A DNA stretch of 35,330 nucleotides from Acidobacteriota bacterium (GTDB lineage Bacteria; Acidobacteriota; UBA6911), in contig QHZE01000071.1 in the NCBI GenBank assembly GCA_003225335.1, positions 1-35,330 of the forward strand, read 5' to 3'. Both the position numbers and the translations under genes were made by a program. Positions within the stretch are counted from its first letter, which is position 1. Every line of letters begins with the position of its first letter. This document shows positions 23,180 to 31,389 of this stretch, in pieces. A model generated the notes under the pieces. That model was given only the letters and a program-made list of their open reading frames with translations. It did not search any database and was not told the origin of the DNA.

Positions 23180-24694
23180 ATGAAGCGCGTCCTGTTTGTG
23201 ATCATGTTGGGAGTCTCGGCAACACTGGAGGATCCGATGCCCGGTTTCTCGCGAGCTTATCTGTCCGAAGATGATTCGCCGTCAACGGCTGCGCTGCAGG
23301 AGCAGTTGAAAGCCCTGGAGCAAAGAGTGCAGACTCTGGAAAAGCTTCTGAAATCTCAGTCCTGGAATGCCTGCGGACCGGCGACAGAAGCGGACAGGCC
23401 GTCCGTTCCTTCACCTGAGGCAGCGCGTCTCGAGGATCTCGACAAGAAGCCGGCAACCCCGGAGGGACGCCTGGTGCCGGAACAGAAAGATGCAGAGACA
23501 AAGAAGAAAGACAGCCCGATAGCCGGCGCGGGTGCGAACGGTTTTTCTCTTACATCCCCCGACGGCGACTTCAATCTGAAAGTGCGTGCGCATTTCCAGG
23601 CCGACGGCCGATTCTTTGCCGGCGATGCAGCCGACACTTCTGCGAGCACGTTCGCCACTCGCGTCGCGCGGCTTCTTTTCGAAGGCACGCTGGCGAGGTA
23701 TTTCGATTTCAGATTCATGCCGGATTTCGCCGGAGGCAGGCTCGTCCTCCAGGATGCCTATATGGACGTCCGTTTCCTTCCGCAGATAAGACTGCGCGCG
23801 GGAAAATTCAAGACTCCATTCGGCCTGGAACGGCTGCAGCAAGAGGTGAACCTTTCCCTTGTTGAGCGTGCTCTGCCGAACAATCTGGTCCCCAACCGCG
23901 ATCTCGGCATCCAAGTACACGGCGACTTGTTTGGCGGTGTCCTGAACTATATGGGGGGCGTTTTCAACGGCGTTCCCGATGGGGCGAGCGCGGACCAGGA
24001 CAATCAAGACAGCAAAGACTATGCCGGACGTATCTTTGCTCAACCCTTTTTGAAAACCGAAATCCACGCGCTGCGCGGTCTGGGCATTGGAATGGCCGCG
24101 ACCTCCGGGTCACACCATGGAACCTCTGCTGCCCCCAGTCTCCCTTCATACCTCACCACCGGACAATCAACATTCTTCAGTTACCGGTCGGACGGCACTA
24201 AAGACGGGACCGCGATTGCCGACGGCAGGCTCTCGCGCCTCTCGCCACAGGCCTACTATCATTGGGGTCCCTTTGGTCGCCTCGCGGAGCACGTGATTTC
24301 TTCGCAGGCGGTCCGGAAAGGGGACATCCGGGCGAGGCTTGATCAGAACGCTTCTCAGGTGGCGCTGACCTATGTGCTTAGCGGTGAGAATGCCTCGTAC
24401 AGTGGCGTCGTGCCGAAGAGATCACTGGATCCGCGTGCGCGCACCTGGGGCGCCTCCGAGGTCGCCGCGCGTTACAGCGAGCTGAACGTGGACAAGAACG
24501 CCTTCCCGCTATTCGCGAATTCAAGCGTCTCGGCCAGAAAAGCCCGCGCCTGGGCTGGAGGACTGAACTGGTACTTCAACAGGAACGTGAAATTTGTTGT
24601 AAACTACGAGCAGACCTTCTTCAAGGAAGGCGGGCTTGTCGGAAATCGCCAGACAGAGAAAGCGGTCATGACGCGCTTTCAGCTGGCGTATTGA
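23180..24694 (+). CDS. OprO/OprP-type phosphate-selective porin family protein
   Basis: 504 residues, with AAGGAG 7 bases before the ATG and an N-terminal export segment (VLFVIMLGVSATL). Residues about 36-57 form a short coiled coil (LQEQLKALEQRVQTLEKLLK), probably for trimerisation or peptidoglycan contact. The rest is a porin barrel of the OprO/P family: FNLKVRAHFQADGRFF, YFDFRFMPDFAGGRLVLQDA, LRAGKFKTPFGLERLQQE and NRDLGIQVHGDLFGG, ending in the aromatic terminal strand MTRFQLAY. In this locus it is likely to let sulfate or related anions cross the outer membrane. The family name refers to phosphate, and selectivity cannot be read from the sequence. A CACAGAGG-family palindrome stands on each side. 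Confidence 0.88.
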   Translation: MKRVLFVIMLGVSATLEDPMPGFSRAYLSEDDSPSTAALQEQLKALEQRVQTLEKLLKSQSWNACGPATEADRPSVPSPEAARLEDLDKKPATPEGRLVPEQKDAETKKKDSPIAGAGANGFSLTSPDGDFNLKVRAHFQADGRFFAGDAADTSASTFATRVARLLFEGTLARYFDFRFMPDFAGGRLVLQDAYMDVRFLPQIRLRAGKFKTPFGLERLQQEVNLSLVERALPNNLVPNRDLGIQVHGDLFGGVLNYMGGVFNGVPDGASADQDNQDSKDYAGRIFAQPFLKTEIHALRGLGIGMAATSGSHHGTSAAPSLPSYLTTGQSTFFSYRSDGTKDGTAIADGRLSRLSPQAYYHWGPFGRLAEHVISSQAVRKGDIRARLDQNASQVALTYVLSGENASYSGVVPKRSLDPRARTWGASEVAARYSELNVDKNAFPLFANSSVSARKARAWAGGLNWYFNRNVKFVVNYEQTFFKEGGLVGNRQTEKAVMTRFQLAY

Positions 24695-24743
24695 CCTGGC
24701 GCGGCACAGCCACGAAAGAAAATTTCTCAAATGGATAGCCGCA

Positions 24744-24799
24744 TAGCCACGGAGCCACAGTGACAAGATTTTCTCAGCGTCTCCGTGCCCCCGTGGCTA
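24744..24799. repeat. Octamer-arm palindrome, CACAGAGG family, copy 3 (diverged)
   Basis: TAGCCACGGAGCCACAG at the left and CTCCGTGCCCCCGTGGCTA at the right are imperfectly complementary. The loop GACAAGATTTTCTCAGCG resembles those of copies 1 and 2 (ACTTTCTCAG, AGAAAATCTTG). It lies between the porin and the ATPase gene. Confidence 0.7.
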
Positions 24800-24893
24800 A
24801 AACGAGGTTGCTACCAAAGGATTTCGACTTGGCAGGCTCACGTATTAACATGTTGGTCTGGTATGTTTCCAAGTAGCCTTCTGATGGCTTGGT

Positions 24894-26762
24894 ATGTCCA
24901 TCGCTCTGGAACAGATCGCCAAACATTTCGGCCGGCAGGTCATCGTAGACCGGGTGTCGCTCGAGGTGCGGGAGGGCGAGCTGTTTGTGCTCTTGGGGGC
25001 CAGCGGCAGCGGCAAGAGCACGATCCTGCGGATCACCGCCGGCCTCCTTGCGCCGGACCACGGACGCGTCCTGCTCCACGGCCGGGATGTGACGGGACTT
25101 CCGCCCCAGAAGCGCGACGTCGGCTTCGTCTTCCAGAACTACACCGTCTTCCGGCACATGACCGTGGCCGAGAACATCGAGTTCGGGCTCAAGATACGGC
25201 GCGTTCCCGCTGCCGAGCGGCGCCGCCGGCGCGATCAGCTTCTGGACCTGGTCGGCCTGGCAGGCCTTGGGAAACGATTCCCGGGACAGCTGTCGGGAGG
25301 CCAATTGCAGAGGGTCGCAATTGCCCGGGCCTTGGCCTACGAGCCCAAAGTGCTGCTGCTGGACGAGCCGTTCGGGGCCCTCGACGTAAAGATTCGCACC
25401 CAGCTGCGCCGCAGCCTTAAAGAGATCCAGCGGAAGCTCGGGGTGACGGCCATTCTCGTGACGCACGACCAGGAGGAAGCCTTCGAGCTGGCCGACCGCA
25501 TCGGAGTGCTCGAGCGCGGGAGGCTGCTGGAGGTGGGTACGGCCGAAACCCTCTATGCACAGCCGAGATCCCTTTCTGTGGCGACGTTCCTGGGCGGCGG
25601 CGCGGTACTGACGGGCCGGGCGGAGAAGGGCGCGGCCTGCTTTGGCGAAATCTGCCTGCCTCTTCCCGCGGGTGTTCCCCACTACGAAGGCGATCGTGTC
25701 CAGGTGTTGATCCGCCCGGAGCAAGTAGTCCTCAGCGAACAGCGAACCGAGGGTTCCATGCCCGCCATTGGTCGCGGGCTCATCACCGAGCAGTCCTTCA
25801 CAGGGGCCCTGCGACGCGTTCGCGTGCGGCTGGCGCATCTGGCGGCTACAAGGCAGATCGCGCCCCCGCTGCCGTTCGGTGAGGAAGGGCTGCTGCTGGA
25901 TGCCGTTCTTCCAGCCGACTCGGCGCCGCTCAGCCGTGAAGTGTGGGTCCACCTGCGTGGCTGGCACATCCTGACGCCCCCCGCGCCGCGACTGATGGTG
26001 CTCGAGACGGACTCCGGCTTGCATGCTCCTCTCCGGCTCGTGCGGCTGCTCGCCGACCGCCTCGGCGCGTCGGCCACTCTCGTCGCATTCGTAGAGACGA
26101 AGGAGGCGGCCGCTACGCTGCGCCGGACGCTCAAGAGCCGCCTGCGCGATGCGGGCCTGTCGGATGTCGAGGTGCGCTTCCAATACCATGATTCCGCCAT
26201 CCAGACGATCCGGCAGGCAGATCCGTCCCATGAGATGGTGATCCTGGCGCCGGGACCGAGGCGGCTCAAGGTCCCGGATCCGCGGACGCACGGGCTCGAC
26301 CCCCTGACCCTCAGAATCCTGGGAGAGTCGGAAGTCCCCGTGCTGCTCGTCAAAGGTGAAACGAAGTCGCTGTCTCGCGTCCTCATCTGCACGGCGGCCG
26401 GGGAACACGGAAAAACAGACGTACAGGTCGGAGGACGGCTGGCCCGGCGTCTCGGAGCCGCTGTGACTCTCCTCTATGTCGCCCGGAGGGCTGCAGAGGC
26501 GGGACCCGTAGCGCACGCGCATCTGGAACGGGCTGCTGCGACGCTGCGGTCGATCGATGTGGCGAGCGAGGTGCGTGTCCGCGAGTCGGACTCGCCGGCC
26601 GCGGGCATTCTCGCCGAGGCACGCGAGGGAAACCACGACCTCGTGGTCCTGGGGGTGCATGATCCGGGGTCGCGCTCCTTCTTCAAGATCCATGACGTGA
26701 CGTTGCAGGTGATAGCGGCCGCGGACCGCCCTCTGCTGATAGTCCCGTCGAGAGAAGCCTGA
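24894..26762 (+). CDS. CysA-type sulfate ABC ATPase fused to two UspA-like domains
   Basis: 622 residues against about 330-360 for ordinary CysA. Residues 1-235 are the ATPase: Walker A GASGSGKST (35-43), Q-loop Gln81, signature LSGGQ (133-137), Walker B VLLLDEP (153-159), and switch His191. Residues about 240-355 are a TOBE-like regulatory region. After a short Pro linker (HILTPPAPR) come two UspA-like domains, about 366-487 (LMVLETDSGLHAPLRLVRLL to VPVLLVKGE) and 493-618 (SRVLICTAAGEHGKTDVQVG to LIVPSR). In the second, the usual G-x2-G-x9-G-S/T nucleotide loop is degenerate (GVHDPGSRSFFKIHDVT), so nucleotide binding is doubtful. The start has no clear Shine-Dalgarno. It should energise CysT/CysW; the tail may regulate uptake. 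Confidence 0.88.
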   Translation: MSIALEQIAKHFGRQVIVDRVSLEVREGELFVLLGASGSGKSTILRITAGLLAPDHGRVLLHGRDVTGLPPQKRDVGFVFQNYTVFRHMTVAENIEFGLKIRRVPAAERRRRRDQLLDLVGLAGLGKRFPGQLSGGQLQRVAIARALAYEPKVLLLDEPFGALDVKIRTQLRRSLKEIQRKLGVTAILVTHDQEEAFELADRIGVLERGRLLEVGTAETLYAQPRSLSVATFLGGGAVLTGRAEKGAACFGEICLPLPAGVPHYEGDRVQVLIRPEQVVLSEQRTEGSMPAIGRGLITEQSFTGALRRVRVRLAHLAATRQIAPPLPFGEEGLLLDAVLPADSAPLSREVWVHLRGWHILTPPAPRLMVLETDSGLHAPLRLVRLLADRLGASATLVAFVETKEAAATLRRTLKSRLRDAGLSDVEVRFQYHDSAIQTIRQADPSHEMVILAPGPRRLKVPDPRTHGLDPLTLRILGESEVPVLLVKGETKSLSRVLICTAAGEHGKTDVQVGGRLARRLGAAVTLLYVARRAAEAGPVAHAHLERAAATLRSIDVASEVRVRESDSPAAGILAEAREGNHDLVVLGVHDPGSRSFFKIHDVTLQVIAAADRPLLIVPSREA

Positions 26763-26794
26763 CAAGACCGCGTAGTACCCTGAGACTGTCTTCG

Positions 26795-26905
26795 CCAATG
26801 ACAAATGACAAATGACAAATGGCCAATGAAGGATGAGGATTTGTAGATTCGTTCCTCGTGCGCAATTTGTCATTTTTCATTTGCCATTTGTCATTTGTCA
26901 TTGGC
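26795..26905. repeat. Heptamer palindrome, copy D (palindrome module only)
   Basis: Left heptamers (CCAATGA start, then AATGACA units and AATGGCC) and right heptamers (TTGTCAT, TTTTCAT, TTGCCAT, TTGTCAT, TTGTCAT, TGGCC) enclose an unrelated spacer with GAGGATTTGTAGATTCG. The decamer and AAAATCCTT modules are absent. It lies between two convergent genes, the ATPase and the TonB-dependent receptor. Confidence 0.85.
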
Positions 26906-26978
26906 CAACTCATTCTCTCCTTCTCAGTTACGGCGAATGTCTCCGTGGTTTCATTTCCGTGCACGGGCGGACTTCCAG

Positions 26979-29900
26979 TCAGAACAGGACCTTCAGGGCA
27001 AATTGGATCTGCCGCGCGGAGCCGCTGTCTCCGGGAGGAAAGCGCGTGCTCTCGATGATGCCGAAATTCTTAGCGCCCACGATCCTGCCGGGTTGCCCGA
27101 AGTTGGGGTGATTGAACAGGTCGAAGAACTCGGTGCGGAACTGCAGGCGCGCCGCTTCACTGATCTTTGTGGTCTTGATGACCGAGAAGTCCACGTTGTT
27201 GAACCCCGGGCCGGTCACGACGTTGCGTCCGATATTGCCGAAGACCGGAGGACCCGCGCACCCCGCCGCGCCGGGCGCGCAGAACGCCGACTTGTTGAAC
27301 CAGGCCGCCGGGTCCGGGTTCGAGAGGCGCCAGTCGCCGGCAACATTCGCGCGGCGGGTCGCCAGACCCGTCCGAGCAGCCCCCGAAACGATGATGTTGA
27401 CCGGATTGCCCGACTGCGACGTGACGATGCCCGACAGCGACCAGCCCTCGGTCAACCGGCTCCCCTTGAACGGCAAATCGTAGAGGAAGCTCAGATTGAA
27501 GTGGTGGCGCGCGTCGAAATCCGACGAGCCGCGTTCGTTGCGCCGGTTGAAGCTGTCCTGCGCCGTCACGCCCTGGGAGTTGAGCGAGTTGTAGTCGATC
27601 GAGTGCGACCAGGTGTAATTCGTGCTGAACTGCACCCCGCGGCTCAGCCGCTTTGTCGCGCTGACCCACAGCCCGTTGTAGCTGGAATTTCCGACGCTGT
27701 CGATCGTGTTGATGTTCGAGAAACCGGCGTATGGCCGCACGCCGTTGACGAACTGGTTCATGTTCCACGACATGCGGAGGTGCGTCCCCTTCGACCCGAA
27801 ATAGCCGATTTGCACGCCGAGGTCCTTCACGATTTCCCGCTGGAGATTGAGGTTCCAGGACTGCACGTAGTCGTTCCGGAAATCCCGGCTGATGTTGGCG
27901 GGGCTTGAGGTCGCAGCCGAACCCGCGCCTGCCAGCGGATCGCTCAGCGAGACGACGGTGTTTGACGTCGCGATTGCGGCCGATGGTATGCCGAACGGCG
28001 GATTCGAGGCCAGCGGCGAGACCGTATTCGTCACCGGCTGGTCGTAGAACAGGCCGTAGCCTCCGCGGATGGAGGTCTTGCCGTCCTTGAACGGATCCCA
28101 GGCAAATCCCACGCGAGGACCGAACTGTTTGTAGTTGTTCGGATAGACCTCGTCGAGGCCGTTGCCGAGCTGCAAGAGTTTCGCGCTCGACGGATCGAAG
28201 ACGACAAAACGGTTTGCGACTTCGGCCGGAGTCGTATTCAATTCCCAGCGCACGCCGAGCTCCAGCGTGAGGTTCGACGCGGCCTTGTAGTTGTCCTGCG
28301 CGAAGAACCCGATGCCCGCCGTCCTGACCCCGCTGAACACGCCGCCCTGTGTCATCGTGTAGGAATTGGCGCTCCCGATCTCGAACTTGTCAAAGCCCGT
28401 GAAAACCATGACACCGGTGTCCCGGCTGAAGTTGTTGTTGTGGAAGCGCCGCACCTCGCCGCCGAACTTGAGCGAATGCCGCCCGGCCAGCTTGCTCAGG
28501 GTGTCGGAGTACACGAAGACCGTGTCGGCGCGCCCCTGCGGGAAGCCGGAAGGCCCGCCGAAATTCACCGACCCCTGGATGTTGATCTGCGGCAGCCCCA
28601 GATCGGTGTTGACGCCGTTGTTGATGCCGAAGGCCGCCGGATTGAGCCTGGCGTTCGGGTCGAAGGTGATGAAGATCCGATTCAGGCCGAAGCGGAAATC
28701 GTTGACCACGGCCGGGCCGAACGTGTGGGTCTCGCCGAAGGTGAAGATCTGGCGCTGCGACTTGCGGGTGTCTCCGAAGCCGGGGATGTTGTTCCCCTGC
28801 AGGCTCGGCTCCTGGCGCAGGTCGTGTTGGTTGGCGTAATAGCCGTGCACAGTGTCGTTCGAGTTGAGGCGGTGCGAGATGTCCAGCGTCCACTGGTTGA
28901 TGTCCACAGGCGCCGTCCCCGAGCCGGCGAACCGACTGTCGGGCAGGTTCGCCTGCGGGATGAACTTCAGCAACTGCAGCGCCACGGGGTCGGTCACTGC
29001 CGCGCGCTCCGCCGCGGTTGGCACGATCGTGTTGAAAGGAACCTTCTGACGCTGACGCAGACCTTCATAGCTGAAGAAGAAGAACGAGCGGTCCTTGCCG
29101 TTCAGCCCGGGACCGAGCCAGATCGGCGCGCCGAGGGAGAAGCCAAACTGGTTGCGCTTGAAGGGAGGAATGGGCAGGCTGGGATTGTCAAAGAAGTTCT
29201 TCGCGTCCAGCTTCTCGTTCCGGAAAAACTCGAACGCTTCGCCGTGGAACTGGTTCGAGCCGGAGCGCGTCGCGATGTTGACGATGGCGCCGCTGTTGCG
29301 CCCGTATTCGGCGCTGAAAGTGGAATTGTCCGCCTTGAATTCCGAGACGGTGTTGATCGACGGCTGGAAGGTGATCTGATTCTGGACCATGTCGTTCAGG
29401 TTGACGCCGTTGATCATGAAGTTGACGGTGTCCTCGCGGTTTCCGGCCGTGTTGAAGGCGAAAGCGCCCTGACCGCGTAGGGGGGCCGTGAGGAATCCGT
29501 TCTGGGGCTGCACGACCGAACCCGGCAGGAGCAGTCCGAGATCGACGAAGTGGCGCCCATTGAGCGGGATCTCCTGGACGGTCCGCTGGTCGACGACCTG
29601 GCTGACCGCCATCGTTGCCGTCTGCACGACCGGGGCCGCGGCGTCGACCGTGAGCGTTTCGCTGATCTGACCCACTGTGAGCTGGATATTCTGCGCCGTT
29701 GTTTGAGCCACGGCGACCGGCAAGTTCTTGATTACCTGGGTCTGGAAGCCCGGCGCCTGGACTTCAAGCTGATAGGGGCCGGTGGGGAGGGCCACGATCT
29801 GGTAATCTCCGGATCCTCCGGAGATCGTGCTCCATTTCAGTCCCGTCGCCTGGTTGGTTGCCATGATCGAGGCGCCCGGGATGGCGCCGCCCGTGGTATC

Positions 29901-30020
29901 TGAGATCATGCCGGCGATCGCGCCGGTGGACTGGGCCATTAGAGCAGTGCCACCCAAACAAAGGAATGCCGCCGTCAGCGCGCGCAGGCACGCACGACGC
30001 GAAGGCATGAGAAGAGACAT
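26979..30020 (-). CDS. TonB-dependent receptor with carboxypeptidase-regulatory-like domain
   Basis: 1,013 residues, with GGAGGG immediately upstream of the ATG. A signal peptide (LTAAFLCLGGTALMAQ) is followed by a CarboxypepD_reg-like beta-sandwich, about residues 32-110 (GAIAGMISDTTGGAIPGASI, GDYQIVALPTGPYQLEVQAP). Next comes the plug, about 115-230 (VDQRTVQEIPLNGRHFVDLG, FMINGVNLNDM), then a large outer-membrane barrel ending in Phe (QFALKVLF). The arrangement is the Oar-like type expanded in Acidobacteriota, which usually import oligosaccharides or other large nutrients. Substrate cannot be told. It is convergent with the sulfate ATPase gene and not evidently linked to it. No SusD partner or TonB/ExbBD genes are present. 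Confidence 0.92.
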   Translation of the reverse strand: MSLLMPSRRACLRALTAAFLCLGGTALMAQSTGAIAGMISDTTGGAIPGASIMATNQATGLKWSTISGGSGDYQIVALPTGPYQLEVQAPGFQTQVIKNLPVAVAQTTAQNIQLTVGQISETLTVDAAAPVVQTATMAVSQVVDQRTVQEIPLNGRHFVDLGLLLPGSVVQPQNGFLTAPLRGQGAFAFNTAGNREDTVNFMINGVNLNDMVQNQITFQPSINTVSEFKADNSTFSAEYGRNSGAIVNIATRSGSNQFHGEAFEFFRNEKLDAKNFFDNPSLPIPPFKRNQFGFSLGAPIWLGPGLNGKDRSFFFFSYEGLRQRQKVPFNTIVPTAAERAAVTDPVALQLLKFIPQANLPDSRFAGSGTAPVDINQWTLDISHRLNSNDTVHGYYANQHDLRQEPSLQGNNIPGFGDTRKSQRQIFTFGETHTFGPAVVNDFRFGLNRIFITFDPNARLNPAAFGINNGVNTDLGLPQINIQGSVNFGGPSGFPQGRADTVFVYSDTLSKLAGRHSLKFGGEVRRFHNNNFSRDTGVMVFTGFDKFEIGSANSYTMTQGGVFSGVRTAGIGFFAQDNYKAASNLTLELGVRWELNTTPAEVANRFVVFDPSSAKLLQLGNGLDEVYPNNYKQFGPRVGFAWDPFKDGKTSIRGGYGLFYDQPVTNTVSPLASNPPFGIPSAAIATSNTVVSLSDPLAGAGSAATSSPANISRDFRNDYVQSWNLNLQREIVKDLGVQIGYFGSKGTHLRMSWNMNQFVNGVRPYAGFSNINTIDSVGNSSYNGLWVSATKRLSRGVQFSTNYTWSHSIDYNSLNSQGVTAQDSFNRRNERGSSDFDARHHFNLSFLYDLPFKGSRLTEGWSLSGIVTSQSGNPVNIIVSGAARTGLATRRANVAGDWRLSNPDPAAWFNKSAFCAPGAAGCAGPPVFGNIGRNVVTGPGFNNVDFSVIKTTKISEAARLQFRTEFFDLFNHPNFGQPGRIVGAKNFGIIESTRFPPGDSGSARQIQFALKVLF

Positions 30021-30173
30021 GCTCCCTCCTGTTCAGTATTGTCGGATGAAGCGGTCCTGAGCGGCGAAAGAAGTGATGCGCCACTCCACGGCGCCCGCGG
30101 TGATACCAGGGATGAACAACTCAAATCATAGACGACGAAAAGAGCCTTGCCAAATTCTTTATCGTCGAAAGGA

Positions 30174-30235
30174 TCAATCCACCACGAAGACACGAAGAAG
30201 ACGCAAAGAATCTGACCGGGTTTTTGGTTGCGGCT
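30174..30235. repeat. CACGAAGA arm plus TTTTTGGTTGCGGCT motif
   Basis: It contains TCAATCCACCACGAAGACAC, then GAAGAAGACGCAAAGAATC, then the GTTTTTGGTTGCGGCT string. These are 8-bp-period units (CCACGAAG, ACACGAAG), a single arm of the family at 7901. It lies just before the 3' end of the glycosylase gene. Confidence 0.6.
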
Positions 30236-30250
30236 GGGTACCAGGCGTGT

Positions 30251-30832
30251 TTATCGGGCGACTTGACGGTAGCGGAAGCAGTCTACGAGATGGTCGTTTA
30301 CCATTCCGGTGGTTTGCATATGAGCGTAGCAGATGGTCGGCCCGACAAAACGGAAGCCCCGCGACCGCAGGTCCCGGCTCATGGCCTCGGCTTCCGGCGT
30401 ATAGGCCGGAAGCTCGGACAGGATTTTCCAGGCGTTTTTCTTCGCCTTCCCGCCGACGAAGCGCCAGACATACGCGTCGAAGCTGCCGAACGCGCGCTGC
30501 ACTTCCAGAAACGCGCGCGCGTTCCCGACGGCGGCCTCGATCTTCTGCCGGTTGCGGATTATCCCGTCGTTCCGAAGCAGCTCGCGCACCTTCCGGGTAT
30601 CGTAGGACGCAACAATTTCCGGGTCGAAGTTCTCGAAGGCCGCGCGGTAGGCCTCGCGCTTCCTGAGCACGGTGAGCCAGCTCAGCCCCGCCTGAGCTCC
30701 CTCGAGAATGAGCATCTCGAACAGCTTCCGGTCGTCGTGCAGCGGGACGCCCCACTCGGTGTCGTGGTACTCAATGTACAGCGGATCCGTGCCGCACCAA
30801 CCGCACCGCTTCTTCGCTGAACTGTCGGACAT
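30251..30832 (-). CDS. tag: DNA-3-methyladenine glycosylase I
   Basis: 193 residues. This is the Tag-type base-excision enzyme that removes 3-methyladenine from alkylated DNA. The N-terminal RCGWCGTDPLYIEYHDTEWG holds the first zinc ligands (Cys10, His23), and the C-terminal MVNDHLVDCFRY supplies the His and Cys partners. LFEMLILEGAQAGLSWLTVL is the family's core with its conserved Glu, and FVGPTICYAHMQTTG is also diagnostic. The ATG at 30832 is chosen because homology begins there and GGTGAGG overlaps the end of the acetyltransferase gene, only 2 bases upstream. The two genes are thus a tight operon. Confidence 0.94.
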   Translation of the reverse strand: MSDSSAKKRCGWCGTDPLYIEYHDTEWGVPLHDDRKLFEMLILEGAQAGLSWLTVLRKREAYRAAFENFDPEIVASYDTRKVRELLRNDGIIRNRQKIEAAVGNARAFLEVQRAFGSFDAYVWRFVGGKAKKNAWKILSELPAYTPEAEAMSRDLRSRGFRFVGPTICYAHMQTTGMVNDHLVDCFRYRQVAR

Positions 30833-30834
30833 CC

Positions 30835-31329
30835 TCACCGCCTCCCCAGACGCTGGAGGGCCTCTCCTGTCAGGCGGTAAAAGGTCCATTCGTCCAGTGG
30901 CTCGGCGCCGAGGGACCGATAGAAATCTATGGCCGGCTGGTTCCAGTTCAAGACGAACCACTCGAGACGGCCGCAACCGCGCTCCACGGCAAGCTGCGCG
31001 AGGCGCGTGAGAAGCGCCTTGCCGATGCCGCGGCCGCGCAGCTCGGGTTTGACGAACAGATCTTCGAGATAGATTCCGGGACGGGCGAGAAAGGTCGAAT
31101 AGCTGTGGAAAAACAGCGCAAAGCCGGCGGGCTCCCCTTTGAATTCAGCAATCAGAGTTTCAGCATAGGCGTGTTTGCCGAACAAGGTGTCCCGCAGACG
31201 CGACTCGTCGGCGGCGACCTGGTCGCTCAGTTTCTCGTAATCTGCCAGCGCCTTGACAAACGCAAGGATCAAAGGGACATCATCGGCCGTGGCCAGGCGA
31301 ACGTGAATGTACTCGTTGTCGGCAGACAT
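30835..31329 (-). CDS. GNAT-family N-acetyltransferase (diamine acetyltransferase-like)
   Basis: 164 residues with the complete GNAT fold. The acetyl-CoA loop is LRGRGIGKAL preceded by GIYLEDLFVKPE, and the downstream WFVLNWNQPAIDFYRSLGAE is typical of the spermidine/spermine N1-acetyltransferase-like branch, as are the start VRLATADDVPLILAFVKALA and the FLARPGIYLEDLFV region. The substrate may be a polyamine or an amino-acid analogue; this is from family resemblance only. It is the first gene of a two-gene unit with tag, whose ATG follows after 2 bases. Confidence 0.9.
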   Translation of the reverse strand: MSADNEYIHVRLATADDVPLILAFVKALADYEKLSDQVAADESRLRDTLFGKHAYAETLIAEFKGEPAGFALFFHSYSTFLARPGIYLEDLFVKPELRGRGIGKALLTRLAQLAVERGCGRLEWFVLNWNQPAIDFYRSLGAEPLDEWTFYRLTGEALQRLGRR

Positions 31330-31389
31330 GCGTGTATTCTCTCACATTTCAATAACGGATTTAGCTAAAGGGCGCTCACTCGCGATGTC

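Noticed and set aside
24774-26873. 699-residue minus-strand open frame opposite the CysA-Usp gene
   Set aside because: Arg/His/Gln-rich shadow of a high-GC gene, starting inside the repeat at 26795; the plus strand has full Walker, signature and Usp features.
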